Positions 41,350-52,900 of a stretch of DNA of 64,000 bases are shown here, piece after piece. A program made the translations under genes and the position numbers. Numbering within the stretch: position 1 is the stretch's first letter; every line of letters begins with the position of its first letter. Source of the stretch: Otariodibacter oris (GTDB lineage Bacteria; Pseudomonadota; Gammaproteobacteria; Enterobacterales; Pasteurellaceae); contig NZ_CP016604.1 of the NCBI RefSeq assembly GCF_009684715.1, forward strand, positions 449,262 through 513,261, in the 5' to 3' direction. The notes beneath the pieces are model-generated. The model saw only the letters and a program-made list of their open reading frames with translations. It had not been told where the DNA came from and made no database searches.

Positions 41350-42804
41350 ATGTCACAAAAAGGCGATATCGGTGTTATCGGATTAGCGGTAATGGGTCAA
41401 AACCTCATTCTTAATATGAATGATCACGGATTTAAAGTGGTTGCATATAACCGTACAACATCAAAAGTCGATGACTTTTTACAAGGCGCAGCAAAAGGAA
41501 CAAATATTATCGGGGCTTATTCACTTGAAGATTTAGCAAGTAAATTAGAAAAACCTCGTAAAGTGATGTTAATGGTACGTGCAGGGGATGTTGTTGATCA
41601 ATTTATTGAAGCACTACTTCCACATTTAGAAGAAGGCGATATTATTATTGATGGTGGTAACTCAAACTATCCTGATACAAACCGTCGTGTAAAAGCATTA
41701 GCAGAAAAAGGAATCCGTTTTGTCGGTTCTGGTGTTTCTGGTGGTGAAGAAGGAGCAAGACATGGACCTTCAATTATGCCTGGTGGGAATGCTGAAGCGT
41801 GGCCATATGTAAAACCTATTTTACAAGGCATTGCAGCGAAAACAGATAAAGGCGAAGCATGTTGTGATTGGGTCGGTAAAGAAGGTGCAGGTCACTTTGT
41901 TAAAATGGTACACAATGGTATCGAATATGGAGATATGCAACTTATCTGTGAAGCTTACCAATTCTTAAAAGATGGCTTAGGTTTAAGCTATGAAGAAATG
42001 CAAAGCACTTTCGAAGAATGGAAGAAAACAGAATTAGATAGCTATTTAATTGATATCACAACAGATATTTTAGGCTACAAAGACGAAGATGGTCAGCCAT
42101 TAGTGGAGAAAATCCTTGATACAGCAGGCCAAAAAGGGACTGGTAAATGGACTGGTATCAATGCATTAGATTTTGGTATTCCATTAACATTAATCACTGA
42201 ATCTGTATTTGCACGTTGTGTATCTTCATTCAAAGAACAACGTGTTGATGCTTCAAAATTATTCAACAAAACGATTGGTAAAGTTGAAGGCGATAAAAAA
42301 GTTTGGATTGAAGCAGTGCGTAAAGCATTACTTGCATCTAAAATTATTTCTTACGCACAAGGCTTTATGTTAATTCGTGAAGCATCAGAAAACTTTGGTT
42401 GGGATATTAACTATGGTGCAACAGCATTGTTATGGCGTGAAGGTTGTATCATTCGTAGCCGTTTCTTAGGTAATATCCGTGATGCGTACGAAACTAATCC
42501 TGACCTTATTTTCTTAGGTTCAGATCCATACTTCAAAAATATTTTGGAGAGCGCCTTAGGTGACTGGCGTAAAGTGGTAGCTAAATCTATTGAAGTGGGT
42601 ATTCCTATGCCTTGTATGGCATCTGCAATTACATTCTTAGATGGTTATACATCTGAGAGAGTACCTGCAAACTTACTACAAGCACAACGTGACTACTTTG
42701 GTGCCCACACTTACGAACGTACAGATAAACCTCGTGGTGAATTCTTCCACACAAACTGGACTGGTCGTGGTGGTAATACTGCATCAACAACTTATGATGT
42801 TTAA
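41350..42804 (+). CDS. gnd: 6-phosphogluconate dehydrogenase (decarboxylating)
   Basis: Oxidises 6-phosphogluconate to ribulose 5-phosphate and CO2 with NADP. The 484-residue protein begins with the coenzyme loop GVIGLAVMGQNLILN and has the substrate signature GSGVSGGEEGARHGPSIMPG, the catalytic lysine and glutamate in FVKMVHNGIEYGDMQ, and a C-terminal HTNWTGRGG tail that crosses to the other subunit. A GGAGA ribosome site precedes the ATG. The gene is intact and richly expressed by codon use. Confidence 0.97.
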   Translation: MSQKGDIGVIGLAVMGQNLILNMNDHGFKVVAYNRTTSKVDDFLQGAAKGTNIIGAYSLEDLASKLEKPRKVMLMVRAGDVVDQFIEALLPHLEEGDIIIDGGNSNYPDTNRRVKALAEKGIRFVGSGVSGGEEGARHGPSIMPGGNAEAWPYVKPILQGIAAKTDKGEACCDWVGKEGAGHFVKMVHNGIEYGDMQLICEAYQFLKDGLGLSYEEMQSTFEEWKKTELDSYLIDITTDILGYKDEDGQPLVEKILDTAGQKGTGKWTGINALDFGIPLTLITESVFARCVSSFKEQRVDASKLFNKTIGKVEGDKKVWIEAVRKALLASKIISYAQGFMLIREASENFGWDINYGATALLWREGCIIRSRFLGNIRDAYETNPDLIFLGSDPYFKNILESALGDWRKVVAKSIEVGIPMPCMASAITFLDGYTSERVPANLLQAQRDYFGAHTYERTDKPRGEFFHTNWTGRGGNTASTTYDV

Positions 42805-42840
42805 GCCTTACCTAATTATCTAATTTAGATAACTGATGAA

Positions 42841-42878
42841 AAGCTGAGCTATTATTTCTAAATAGCTTGGCTTTTTTT
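42841..42878 (+). terminator. gnd terminator
   Basis: AAGCTGAGCTATT and AATAGCTTGGCTT pair (two G-U positions), followed by seven T. It lies about 36 bases past the gnd stop. Confidence 0.8.
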
Positions 42879-42929
42879 ATTGCCTTTTGTTCTATTTAAT
42901 AACATTTTATTATCAGAAATAATCGCATT

Positions 42930-42948
42930 TGTAATGAAAATAGTTCTC
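42930..42948 (+). promoter_or_regulatory. Candidate Fur box before the heme receptor
   Basis: The 19 bases TGTAATGAAAATAGTTCTC agree with the Fur consensus at 14 of 19 positions, counted by eye. It is about 100 bases before the receptor start, where iron-regulated repression would be expected. A moderate match in AT-rich DNA. Confidence 0.4.
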
Positions 42949-43049
42949 AATGCTATTGAAAAAATTATTTTATTTAGTATTATTTATTCACAAAATTTTA
43001 CCAAATTTTACATATTGTAAACATTTCAAGTTGTTAAAGAGAATCATAT

Positions 43050-45209
43050 ATGAAATTATCAAAAATTTATATTGCACTGTTTACAGTGGCTCCAGTCATT
43101 GCATTTGCAGAAGATATGGATCAACTTAGTCAAATAGATGTAGTTGCATCACGTGATCCGAGTGTTTATGCAGAATCAGCAAATAAAATAGTTAAAGTGA
43201 CCGCTGATCAAATTCGTTCACAACAAGCAGCTAGTGTCGCGGATACATTAAAAAATATCGCCAATGTTGATATTCAGGATGGTGCAAGAGCTATTGCACA
43301 AAAACCAAGAATTCGTGGTTTAAGTGATGTTCGAGTTGCTCAAGTTATTGATGGTGTTAAGCAGACGTTTAATTTAGAACATAGAGGTTCTTATTTTATT
43401 CCCCTTTCCCTTGTACAAGAAATTGAGGTAATTAAGGGACCAACAAGTACATTATGGGGGAGTGGTGCTTTAGGTGGTGTGGTTGCAATGAAAACTCCTA
43501 GTGCATTAGATTTGTTAAAACCGGGTAGAAGCTTTGGTGTTAAAGCTCGTCAAGGTTATCAATCTGCCAATGACTTATCTGAAAGTGAACTTTCTGCTTT
43601 TGCTGCCAATGATAAATTTGATTTCTTAGTAAGTGGTTACTACTACGATGGTAATAACCTTCGTTTAGGTAAAGGCGATAGATTACCCGATAGTGGTTAT
43701 ACTCAAAAAGGTGGTTTTGCAAAATTTGGCTGGCAAATTGATGATGCAAACCGCTTAGAATTGTCACATCGCTCGAGTATTCTTAAACAGATTGCACCAA
43801 GTAATAATGAGACTGAGCGTGAATTCACTTATGATGATATTACAAGTAGAATTCGTGCGTGGCATAGTGCAAATCCATGGGATAGAAATGATCCAACGTA
43901 TATGCCGAGAATGTTAGCATTTTATGGCGGATTAACGAGTACTTTTGGTAGTGTAAACTTTTTATCAAAACAAAAGATCACTGATCAAAATACCACACTG
44001 AATTATTATTTTAATCCTGCGGATAATGCTTATATTGATTCACAAATTACCGCTTTCCATAATAGAACGGAAGAAAAAGAAGAAAGACTGGTAAATGGTT
44101 TAAATGACAAGACTAAAGCAACTTCTTCAGGTGTAAATCTTCGTAATAGTTCTGATCTTGGTTGGTTGAGTATGACTTATGGTGTTGATTTCAGTAGAGA
44201 TAAGGTCACAACTCAACGTGAGAAAAATAATACAAGTAATGATGGAAGATATCGTCCAAATCCTTATGATGCAAAATCAAATAATGTTGGTGTTTATTTA
44301 CTCACACATATTCCATTATTAAATGATACTGTGATTTTATCACCAAGCATTCGTTATGATTATTTTAAAACGAAAGGAACAACGGACGGTGAATATAGTA
44401 AATACAGTGACCATCGTTGGTCTCCAGCTACAGCATTAACATGGAAACCAACAAACTGGTTAGATTTAACTGCTCGCTATACTGAGGCATTTAGAGCTCC
44501 ATCTATGCAAGAACGATTTATTAGTGGTTCTCACTTTGGAATGGGGGAAGGGCAACGAGCTACAAACAATATATTTGTTGTGAATCCAAACTTGAAACCT
44601 GAAACAGCAAAAAATAAAGAAGTGAATGCAAATGTTCATTTTGATAATGTCCTTATCCAAAATGATAAAGTTGTGTTTGATGTGACTTACTTCCAAAATG
44701 ATGTGAAAAATTTCATTAACTTAGATGTATTTAAAGCCACACCAAGAGAAACTATTCCAAGTCGTTCACAATATAAAAATATCAATAATGCTCGTTTGAG
44801 AGGGGTTGAAGTAGAAGGTAGTTATCAAACAGATCGTTTAGCGGTAATTGCTAGCTATGGTTTAACTCGTGGTAAAGATAAAAATACTGGTGAAGCATTA
44901 CAAAATATAGGCGCAGATAAAGTATCGCTTGCTGTGAATTATGAATTGTTACCAGATCAATTAACGGTAGGTTCAAGAGTTACTCATTATGCGAAACAAA
45001 AGAGAGTACCTGAGAATTATGCTCTGACTTATGGTAGCTATACTCTAACGGATCTTACTGCAACTTATGCCCCTCAAAATGGGATGTTAAAAGATCTCCG
45101 TGTTGACTTTGCTATTGAAAATCTCTTTGATAAGAAATATAGACCTGCATTTAGCTTCATGGACGGTGTAGGTAGAAATGTTAAAGTGAGTCTTGCCTAT
45201 AATTTCTAA
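43050..45209 (+). CDS. TonB-dependent heme/hemoglobin receptor
   Basis: An outer-membrane beta-barrel importer powered by TonB. After a signal peptide (about 20 residues) there is a TonB-box-like SQIDVVAS, a plug domain (about 45-160, IEVIKGPTSTLWGSGALGGVV) and a barrel ending in aromatic F (LAYNF). The FRAP motif (481-484) and NPNL motif (512-515), with a histidine between them, mark the heme-receptor class (HemR, HmuR, HutA). The ligand could be heme, hemoglobin or a hemophore complex. It stands alone, with a Fur-like site upstream and a strong terminator downstream, and no TonB-linked ABC genes nearby. Confidence 0.9.
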   Translation: MKLSKIYIALFTVAPVIAFAEDMDQLSQIDVVASRDPSVYAESANKIVKVTADQIRSQQAASVADTLKNIANVDIQDGARAIAQKPRIRGLSDVRVAQVIDGVKQTFNLEHRGSYFIPLSLVQEIEVIKGPTSTLWGSGALGGVVAMKTPSALDLLKPGRSFGVKARQGYQSANDLSESELSAFAANDKFDFLVSGYYYDGNNLRLGKGDRLPDSGYTQKGGFAKFGWQIDDANRLELSHRSSILKQIAPSNNETEREFTYDDITSRIRAWHSANPWDRNDPTYMPRMLAFYGGLTSTFGSVNFLSKQKITDQNTTLNYYFNPADNAYIDSQITAFHNRTEEKEERLVNGLNDKTKATSSGVNLRNSSDLGWLSMTYGVDFSRDKVTTQREKNNTSNDGRYRPNPYDAKSNNVGVYLLTHIPLLNDTVILSPSIRYDYFKTKGTTDGEYSKYSDHRWSPATALTWKPTNWLDLTARYTEAFRAPSMQERFISGSHFGMGEGQRATNNIFVVNPNLKPETAKNKEVNANVHFDNVLIQNDKVVFDVTYFQNDVKNFINLDVFKATPRETIPSRSQYKNINNARLRGVEVEGSYQTDRLAVIASYGLTRGKDKNTGEALQNIGADKVSLAVNYELLPDQLTVGSRVTHYAKQKRVPENYALTYGSYTLTDLTATYAPQNGMLKDLRVDFAIENLFDKKYRPAFSFMDGVGRNVKVSLAYNF

Positions 45210-45250
45210 GTACAATATCAATTTTATTGGATATTCATAGACTGATATAA

Positions 45251-45286
45251 AATAACCTGATAGATGTTCTATCAGGTTATTTTTTT
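45251..45286. terminator. Bidirectional terminator between the heme receptor and cysZ
   Basis: AATAACCTGATAG (45251-45263) and CTATCAGGTTATT (45269-45281) are perfect inverted repeats with a T-run on the right; cysZ converges from the other side. Confidence 0.9.
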
Positions 45287-45298
45287 ATATGATAAATA

Positions 45299-46144
45299 TT
45301 ACTTAACAATATTATTATTTCGGGTACTGACAGATTTTCCAGTAGAGTTAGAAGTAATCTCAAAATCTTTAAATTCGCTAGAAGAATTGCCAACAAAGAA
45401 ATGACGATATTCACTTACCCACATAGCTGATGCACCGCATACTGCAACAGGCATAGCGACTAGGTTTAAGAATGGAATCATGGTAAATAAACTGACTAAA
45501 ATCCCAAAAGTAAAATTCATCATTCTTTTTTCTAAAAGGGCATTACGCATACGCTGAAAACTGATTTTATGATTATCAAATGGATAGTCGCAATATTGAA
45601 TAGCGATGAGCCATGCACCAAAGATAAAAGTCACTAAAGGGATAACACTTTGTCCTAAGGCAGGGACAAACCCAAGTAGAAATAATGCAATAATACGAGG
45701 AATGCTATACCACATTTTTTGCCACTCCCGTTTTAGCATTCTTGGGACATCTTTAAGCATATCAGCCATACTCATATCTGTTAAATTTTCACCAGTCAGC
45801 TGTTGTTCTACTCGTTCCGAAAGTAGAGCATTAAAGGGGGCTGCAATAAAATTGGCTAATGTGGTGAAAGTAAAATAGAACACCACTAGTATCATCAGGA
45901 ACATGAGAGGAATTAGAATAAAACTTAGCCATTCTAACCAACTTGGTAAAGCTGTATCTAGCAATTGACCTACATTAGCAAAAAATAGCCAGACAAGCCC
46001 TCCCATAACAATGGCGTTAATTAAAATGGGAAATAAGACAAAAGGTAGGAGCTTTTTTTGTAATAATAGGCGCCAACCATATACAAAATAATGGAAGCCA
46101 GCGCTGATTTGATTTTCGGGTTTTGAAAATTGTGGATAAGACAT
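45299..46144 (-). CDS. cysZ: Sulfate transporter CysZ
   Basis: An inner-membrane protein that brings in sulfate for cysteine synthesis. The 281-residue protein has the family features GFHYFVYGWRLL near the N-terminus, four or so long hydrophobic helices, FTTLANFIAAPFNALLSERVE and QYCDYPFDNHKISF. The last 35 residues after the conserved domain are polar and low-complexity (NSSSEFKDFEITSNSTGK). Divergent from zipA, as in Haemophilus. Confidence 0.92.
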   Translation of the reverse strand: MSYPQFSKPENQISAGFHYFVYGWRLLLQKKLLPFVLFPILINAIVMGGLVWLFFANVGQLLDTALPSWLEWLSFILIPLMFLMILVVFYFTFTTLANFIAAPFNALLSERVEQQLTGENLTDMSMADMLKDVPRMLKREWQKMWYSIPRIIALFLLGFVPALGQSVIPLVTFIFGAWLIAIQYCDYPFDNHKISFQRMRNALLEKRMMNFTFGILVSLFTMIPFLNLVAMPVAVCGASAMWVSEYRHFFVGNSSSEFKDFEITSNSTGKSVSTRNNNIVK

Positions 46145-46263
46145 AATTTACCTTTTAGATTTAATGGTGTTACTCAAAATTTGATAATATGGTAAGCTAT
46201 AGAGCAAGTTTTCGTAAAGGGTGAAAGATCAATTTCGCCAATTATTTTAGCAAAGAGGACAAA

Positions 46264-47196
46264 ATGGAAACGCATATTCTTTTCTTTATTTTAGCAGGAT
46301 TACTCATTGCAATTTTAGTCGGCTATAGTCTATGGTCTGCTCGCCGTGAAAAATCACGTGTTTTTTCAAATACATTTTCAACCCGTCCGCCATCTACACC
46401 AATTAACACTAATTTAGACGTAGATATACCAAATTTTAATCGACAACAAGGGAATGATTCTGTTCAGAATTCAGCACATCCAATTACTGGAGATTTTACC
46501 CAAACTCAGCAAGAAGTAGAAAATAGCATTAAAAATATTCGAATCAGTTTACCAGAAGAAGATATGGCACCTAATGCTAGAGCTACCTCTCCCTTTGCAG
46601 AACAATCACAAACAAGTTTTTTTGAACAAAATAATACTCAAAATTATATGGAAAATGCCTACATGGAACAACTACAACCAGTAGAGCAGGATTATGTCGC
46701 ACAACCTCAAGTAGATGGGTACATACAAAATGAGCAAGCTACCTCAGAGCCTTATGATGAAGTTACTCAGCAAAATGAAAATGAGTCAGATAATTCCAAT
46801 ATCATTAGCTTATATGTTGTGGCTGCAGAAGGACAGCAATTCCAAGGGAATGACATCGTCCAGTCTTTAGAAGCCCTTGGCTTCCATTATGGTGAATATC
46901 AAATTTTCCATCGTCATTTAGATAATATGACAAGCCCCGTGTTATTCAGTGTAGCGAATATGATGCAACCAGGGGTATTCGACTTAAATACCATGGATCA
47001 ATTCAGTACCGTAGGGCTTGTGTTCTTTATGTATTTACCATCTGCAGGTAATGATTTAGTAAACTTGCGTTTAATGATTCGTACCGTTGAACGTTTTGCA
47101 GAATCAATGGATGGCTTTATCCTAGATGAGAATCGACAACTCTTTGATGAAAATGCTAGAGAAGATTATCTATTACGAGTCAAGATGCCAAACTAA
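46264..47196 (+). CDS. zipA: Cell division protein ZipA
   Basis: ZipA tethers the FtsZ ring to the inner membrane. The N-terminal anchor (residues 4-24) is followed by a basic stretch, a long polar Gln/Asn/Thr-rich linker to about residue 175, and the C-terminal FtsZ-binding domain with ISLYVVAAEGQQFQGNDIVQS and FSTVGLVFFMYLPSAG. At 310 residues it is standard for Pasteurellaceae. ligA follows, the usual neighbour. Confidence 0.93.
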   Translation: METHILFFILAGLLIAILVGYSLWSARREKSRVFSNTFSTRPPSTPINTNLDVDIPNFNRQQGNDSVQNSAHPITGDFTQTQQEVENSIKNIRISLPEEDMAPNARATSPFAEQSQTSFFEQNNTQNYMENAYMEQLQPVEQDYVAQPQVDGYIQNEQATSEPYDEVTQQNENESDNSNIISLYVVAAEGQQFQGNDIVQSLEALGFHYGEYQIFHRHLDNMTSPVLFSVANMMQPGVFDLNTMDQFSTVGLVFFMYLPSAGNDLVNLRLMIRTVERFAESMDGFILDENRQLFDENAREDYLLRVKMPN

Positions 47197-47221
47197 TTAT
47201 TACAAAATATAATTAAAATCT

Positions 47222-49285
<2,064 letters not shown>

Positions 49286-49287
49286 AG

Positions 49288-49794
49288 ATGGCAGATCCAC
49301 ATATTAAATCACCAATGGACAGCTGGGATTACCTGACTGTTATTTTATATCGTATGGGCTTTGTGCTTTCAACTATTATGGTTGCACTTATTCCATACAA
49401 AGCGGATATCGCACAATATGGACTTTTAGTTGGTGGCGTAATGATGGCATCCTCATTGCATCTCTATATGAAAAGTTTCCGTTTCCTCTTTCAGTTTGCA
49501 TTATGGGTCGGTCTACTTTGCCAAATCTTTAATCTGCCTGAATTAGCGTTAGGTGCTGTGTTTTTTACCCTTGGCGGATTATGTTACAAAGAATATTTTT
49601 GCTTTAAAGTCATCGGATTAAATTTTCAACCTGTACTATTGGCGATTTTATGGTTTGCCATTGTTTTAGAATGGCAAATAGCGGTTATCGTATTAAGTGC
49701 AATTAGTGCCTTACTATTATTAGTTTTATCCGTACAAAAATGGCGTATGCCATTACATTTTGATATTGGCGATAAAACCAAATATCAAATCTAA
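49288..49794 (+). CDS. Conserved multi-pass membrane protein, DUF2301-like
   Basis: A 168-residue protein with five to six hydrophobic segments, a soluble N-terminal dozen residues, and GDKTKYQI at the end. The pattern and the position right after ligA (two bases) recall the DUF2301 family of Haemophilus, but I am not certain. No function is known. It is translationally close to ligA and likely cotranscribed. Confidence 0.65.
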   Translation: MADPHIKSPMDSWDYLTVILYRMGFVLSTIMVALIPYKADIAQYGLLVGGVMMASSLHLYMKSFRFLFQFALWVGLLCQIFNLPELALGAVFFTLGGLCYKEYFCFKVIGLNFQPVLLAILWFAIVLEWQIAVIVLSAISALLLLVLSVQKWRMPLHFDIGDKTKYQI

Positions 49795-49815
49795 TTTATT
49801 GATTTTATATCACAA

Positions 49816-49872
49816 ACAAGCGGTGACATTGTATTAATAATTTGCAAATTAATATAAGTAAGTGACCGCTTA
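49816..49872. repeat. Inverted DNA uptake signal pair before dusA
   Basis: ACAAGCGGT (49816-49824) with the flank TTTGCAAATT faces ACCGCTTAT (about 49865-49873). The dusA start codon follows about 15 bases later. Found in the 94-base gap between two genes. Confidence 0.75.
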
Positions 49873-49888
49873 TTTATTGGAATATTGA

Positions 49889-50863
49889 ATGGAAAATACC
49901 TATTATCGAGGGCGATTTTCAGTTGCCCCAATGCTTGATTGGACGACTCGACACTGTCGCTATTTTCATCGTCAATTCACTCAACATTCTTTGCTGTATA
50001 GTGAAATGATTACCGCCCCTGCGATTTTGCACGCCAAATATGATTTATTAGCTTATGATCCAGCGGAAAACCCTGTTGCTTTACAATTAGGTGGCAGCGA
50101 TCCTGAGCAATTGGCAACTTGTGCAAAATTAGTCGAACAACGTGGTTATGCAGAAATTAACCTAAACGTAGGTTGTCCATCTGATCGTGTTCAGAATGGG
50201 ATGTTTGGTGCGTGTTTAATGGGTAATGCCGATTTAGTCGCTCGCTGTGTTGAAGCAATGGTGAATGAGGTATCTATCCCTGTTACAGTCAAACACCGTA
50301 TTGGCATTGATGATTTGGATAGTTATGAGTTTTTATGTAATTTTATTGAGAAAATTCAACCTTATTGCCGTGATTTTATTGTTCACGCACGCAAAGCTTG
50401 GCTTTCTGGTTTAAGTCCTAAGCAAAATCGTGAAATTCCACCTTTAGATTATGAACGTGTTTATCAATTAAAACGTGATTTCCCTCACTTAAATATTTCG
50501 ATCAATGGCGGAATTAAAACCATTGATGAAATTAAACACCACTTACAATTTGTTGATGGCGTAATGGTGGGACGAGAAGCCTATCAAAATCCATCACTAT
50601 TAGGGGAAATTGACCAAGCGTTATTTGATGAAAATTCACCTATTATTACTGCTAAACAAGCGATTGAGAAAATGTTTCCTTATATTGAACAAGAATTGTC
50701 AAAAGATGTTCACTTAAATCATATTGTTCGTCATATGATTGGATCATTTCAGCAATGTAAAGGGGCTAGACAGTGGCGTCGCTATTTAAGTGAAAATGCT
50801 TATAAGCAAGGTGCTGGAATTGAAGTAATCGAAAAAGCATTGAGCTTTGTTGAAGCTAATTAG
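49889..50863 (+). CDS. dusA: tRNA-dihydrouridine(20/20a) synthase
   Basis: A flavin enzyme that reduces uridines in the D-loop of tRNA. Much of the 324-residue sequence matches E. coli Dus[39 protein letters not shown] with the catalytic cysteine, [20 protein letters not shown], and [10 protein letters not shown]. These features separate it from DusB and DusC. It ends before a bidirectional terminator, with trxA converging. Confidence 0.93.
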   Translation: MENTYYRGRFSVAPMLDWTTRHCRYFHRQFTQHSLLYSEMITAPAILHAKYDLLAYDPAENPVALQLGGSDPEQLATCAKLVEQRGYAEINLNVGCPSDRVQNGMFGACLMGNADLVARCVEAMVNEVSIPVTVKHRIGIDDLDSYEFLCNFIEKIQPYCRDFIVHARKAWLSGLSPKQNREIPPLDYERVYQLKRDFPHLNISINGGIKTIDEIKHHLQFVDGVMVGREAYQNPSLLGEIDQALFDENSPIITAKQAIEKMFPYIEQELSKDVHLNHIVRHMIGSFQQCKGARQWRRYLSENAYKQGAGIEVIEKALSFVEAN

Positions 50864-50880
50864 TTTGTTAGCGTTATAAG

Positions 50881-50917
50881 AAAAAAGGTGAATTGATTAA
50901 GCAATTCACCTTTTTTG
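50881..50917. terminator. Bidirectional terminator between dusA and trxA
   Basis: AAAAAAGGTGAATTG (50881-50895) and CAATTCACCTTTTTTG (50902-50917) are perfect inverted repeats with A-rich and T-rich ends. Confidence 0.93.
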
Positions 50918-50930
50918 TTTAAATCTAAAC

Positions 50931-51245
50931 TTATGCTAAATTTTGTAAAAATGCAGCTAAGTTTTGAGCGCCAACTTGTTGAGCAACCACTTCACCATTT
51001 TTGAAAATGAGTAAGAATGGGATACTACGCACGCCAAATTGTGCTGGGATTTGTTGGTTTTCATCAACATTCATTTTTACGATACGTGCTTTATCGCCAA
51101 CCTGTGCAGATAACTCATCTAATACTGGACCGATTGCACGACAAGGACCACACCAAGGTGCCCAGAAGTCTAGTAACACTGGAACGTCCGATTTTAATAC
51201 GTCTTGCTCAAAGTTTGCATCAGTTGTGTGAATTACATTACTCAT
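50931..51245 (-). CDS. trxA: Thioredoxin
   Basis: A 104-residue cytoplasmic dithiol reductant. The active site WAPWCGPC sits with cysteines at 32 and 35, the E. coli positions, and the fold signature VPVLLDFWA precedes it; the cis-proline loop [10 protein letters not shown] follows. It lies between dusA (convergent) and the purine permease gene and appears to have its own promoter. AAGGAAAA precedes the ATG. Confidence 0.96.
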   Translation of the reverse strand: MSNVIHTTDANFEQDVLKSDVPVLLDFWAPWCGPCRAIGPVLDELSAQVGDKARIVKMNVDENQQIPAQFGVRSIPFLLIFKNGEVVAQQVGAQNLAAFLQNLA

Positions 51246-51359
51246 AATTTTTCCTTTTTAATAGATATAAAACAAATCCAATAAAGACTTGTTAATAAGA
51301 TTCCTACAAGATAGTGATTTATATCCGACTTTTCAAGTAGGAAATATCTATAAGTTTGA

Positions 51360-52664
51360 TTATTTTTCTTTTACTTCCGCTTTTTCGTGAGGTAAAACTA
51401 AATTTAAGATTAATGCAAGTAATGAACCTACCGTAATTCCTGAACCTAAAATTTCTTGTAAAAACTCAGGGAGTTTATGAAGTAATTCAGGGCGAGTGGT
51501 TACCGCTAAGCCACAACCAATAGAAATAGCCATAATTAATCCATTACGTTTGCTACGTTCTACTTTATCTAACATTTGAATTCCGGCTGTGATGATCATA
51601 GCAAACATCATTAACCCTGCACCACCCAACACTGGCATTGGAATTGAAACAACTAATGCTCCTAGTACTGGGAATAATCCTGCAAGAACAAGCAATACTC
51701 CCATTGTTGTCACAACATAACGGCTTGCTACGCCAGTAAGTGAAATTACACCGATATTTTGTGAGAATGAAGAGAATGGTGTCGTGGACATAATCGCCGC
51801 AAAAGCTGAACCTAAACCATCACATAACACCCCACCTCTTAAATGTTTACCTGTGATCTCTGTATTAGTTGCATTGCCGAGTGCGAGAAAGTTTCCGCTA
51901 GATTCAACAATCGTTACTAAGTAAGCAATACTCATACCAATGATGCCGGAAATAGGGAAACTTAAGCCGAAATGGAACGGTTGAGGTAGAGCAAATAAAT
52001 TCGCATTTTCCACATTAGAAAAATCGATCCAACCAAGTGCTAAAGCAACAACGTAACCGACCATGATACCAATAACGATAGCTGCGGCTGCGAAAATCCC
52101 TTTTCCCCATTGTACAAGCACAACGACGATAACAAGCACAAAGGTTGCCATAGCAAGATTAGCAGGATCAGCATAATTCGGATCTGTTTTTTGTCCACCT
52201 GCGAACCAATCCACAGCAACAGGAATTAAACTTAAACCAATGATCATCACAACCACACCCGTCACAACAGGTGGGAATAATTTTCGAACATACGGCATGA
52301 AGAAACTACCGATAATCATCACTAAAGAGCCGACAAGAGAAGCACCTAAAATACCCGATACACCTTCATTGAAACCAATGGCCAAAGCAGCAGCTACGAA
52401 AGTAAAACTTGTTCCCATTACGCTAGGTAAGCGTAAACCGATAATACCAATACCTCGGCTTTGAATAATGGTCACCACACCAGAGACCAATAATGCTGCA
52501 TTAACTAATACGATAGTGTCTTCCGCAGGGAGTTTTAATACATTCCCAATGACAAGTGGTACGGCAATAATTCCACCTAAAGCGGCAAGAAGATGTTGAG
52601 CTGCTAACAGTAATGTAAGCCCAAAAGGTGGTTTATCATTAATGGAATAAAGAAGTTTTTGCAT
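51360..52664 (-). CDS. NCS2-family purine (xanthine/urate-type) permease
   Basis: A 434-residue membrane symporter of the nucleobase-cation symporter-2 family with about 14 helical segments. The family signature is FSQNIGVISLTGVASR, together with the QH motif near the N-terminus (AAQHLLAALGG). The VASRYV context and MST-TPFSSFSQN loop resemble xanthine and uric acid transporters more than uracil ones. A near-perfect PurR operator lies over its promoter, which independently favours a purine substrate. The exact purine is not fixed by the sequence. Confidence 0.85.
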   Translation of the reverse strand: MQKLLYSINDKPPFGLTLLLAAQHLLAALGGIIAVPLVIGNVLKLPAEDTIVLVNAALLVSGVVTIIQSRGIGIIGLRLPSVMGTSFTFVAAALAIGFNEGVSGILGASLVGSLVMIIGSFFMPYVRKLFPPVVTGVVVMIIGLSLIPVAVDWFAGGQKTDPNYADPANLAMATFVLVIVVVLVQWGKGIFAAAAIVIGIMVGYVVALALGWIDFSNVENANLFALPQPFHFGLSFPISGIIGMSIAYLVTIVESSGNFLALGNATNTEITGKHLRGGVLCDGLGSAFAAIMSTTPFSSFSQNIGVISLTGVASRYVVTTMGVLLVLAGLFPVLGALVVSIPMPVLGGAGLMMFAMIITAGIQMLDKVERSKRNGLIMAISIGCGLAVTTRPELLHKLPEFLQEILGSGITVGSLLALILNLVLPHEKAEVKEK

Positions 52665-52714
52665 AATTTTTTAATGTTTATTTGATTGAAAATTAAAATG
52701 AGAGAAGGGGGCGA

Positions 52715-52752
52715 ATTATAGAGTTTTTTACGTATTAGGCAATCGTTTGCCC
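52715..52752 (-). promoter_or_regulatory. PurR-controlled promoter of the purine permease
   Basis: On the minus strand the order is GGGCAAACGATTGCC, then a perfect TATAAT -10 (52720-52715). ATTGCC or TTGCCT serves as -35 at 17 or 16 bases. Read on the plus strand, 52737-52752 matches the PurR consensus ANGCAANCGNTTNCNT at all defined positions but the last. The operator therefore covers the -35, a position that would block polymerase when PurR with its purine corepressor is bound. Confidence 0.75.
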
Positions 52753-52900
52753 AAATAATCATTGAATTATTTGCAATATTTTTTTACTAACAAAATAATT
52801 AAAGATTGAATCTAGCCAAAAGTAACGTAAATAGGTACAATCAAACGCTTGCATTTTTATCTTTTAAAAATGTAAATTCATTTTTTTCTTGGAGAGAACT

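Noticed and set aside
51360-52664. Naming the permease UraA
   Set aside because: The signature motif and the PurR operator point to purines instead of uracil, so no gene symbol is given.
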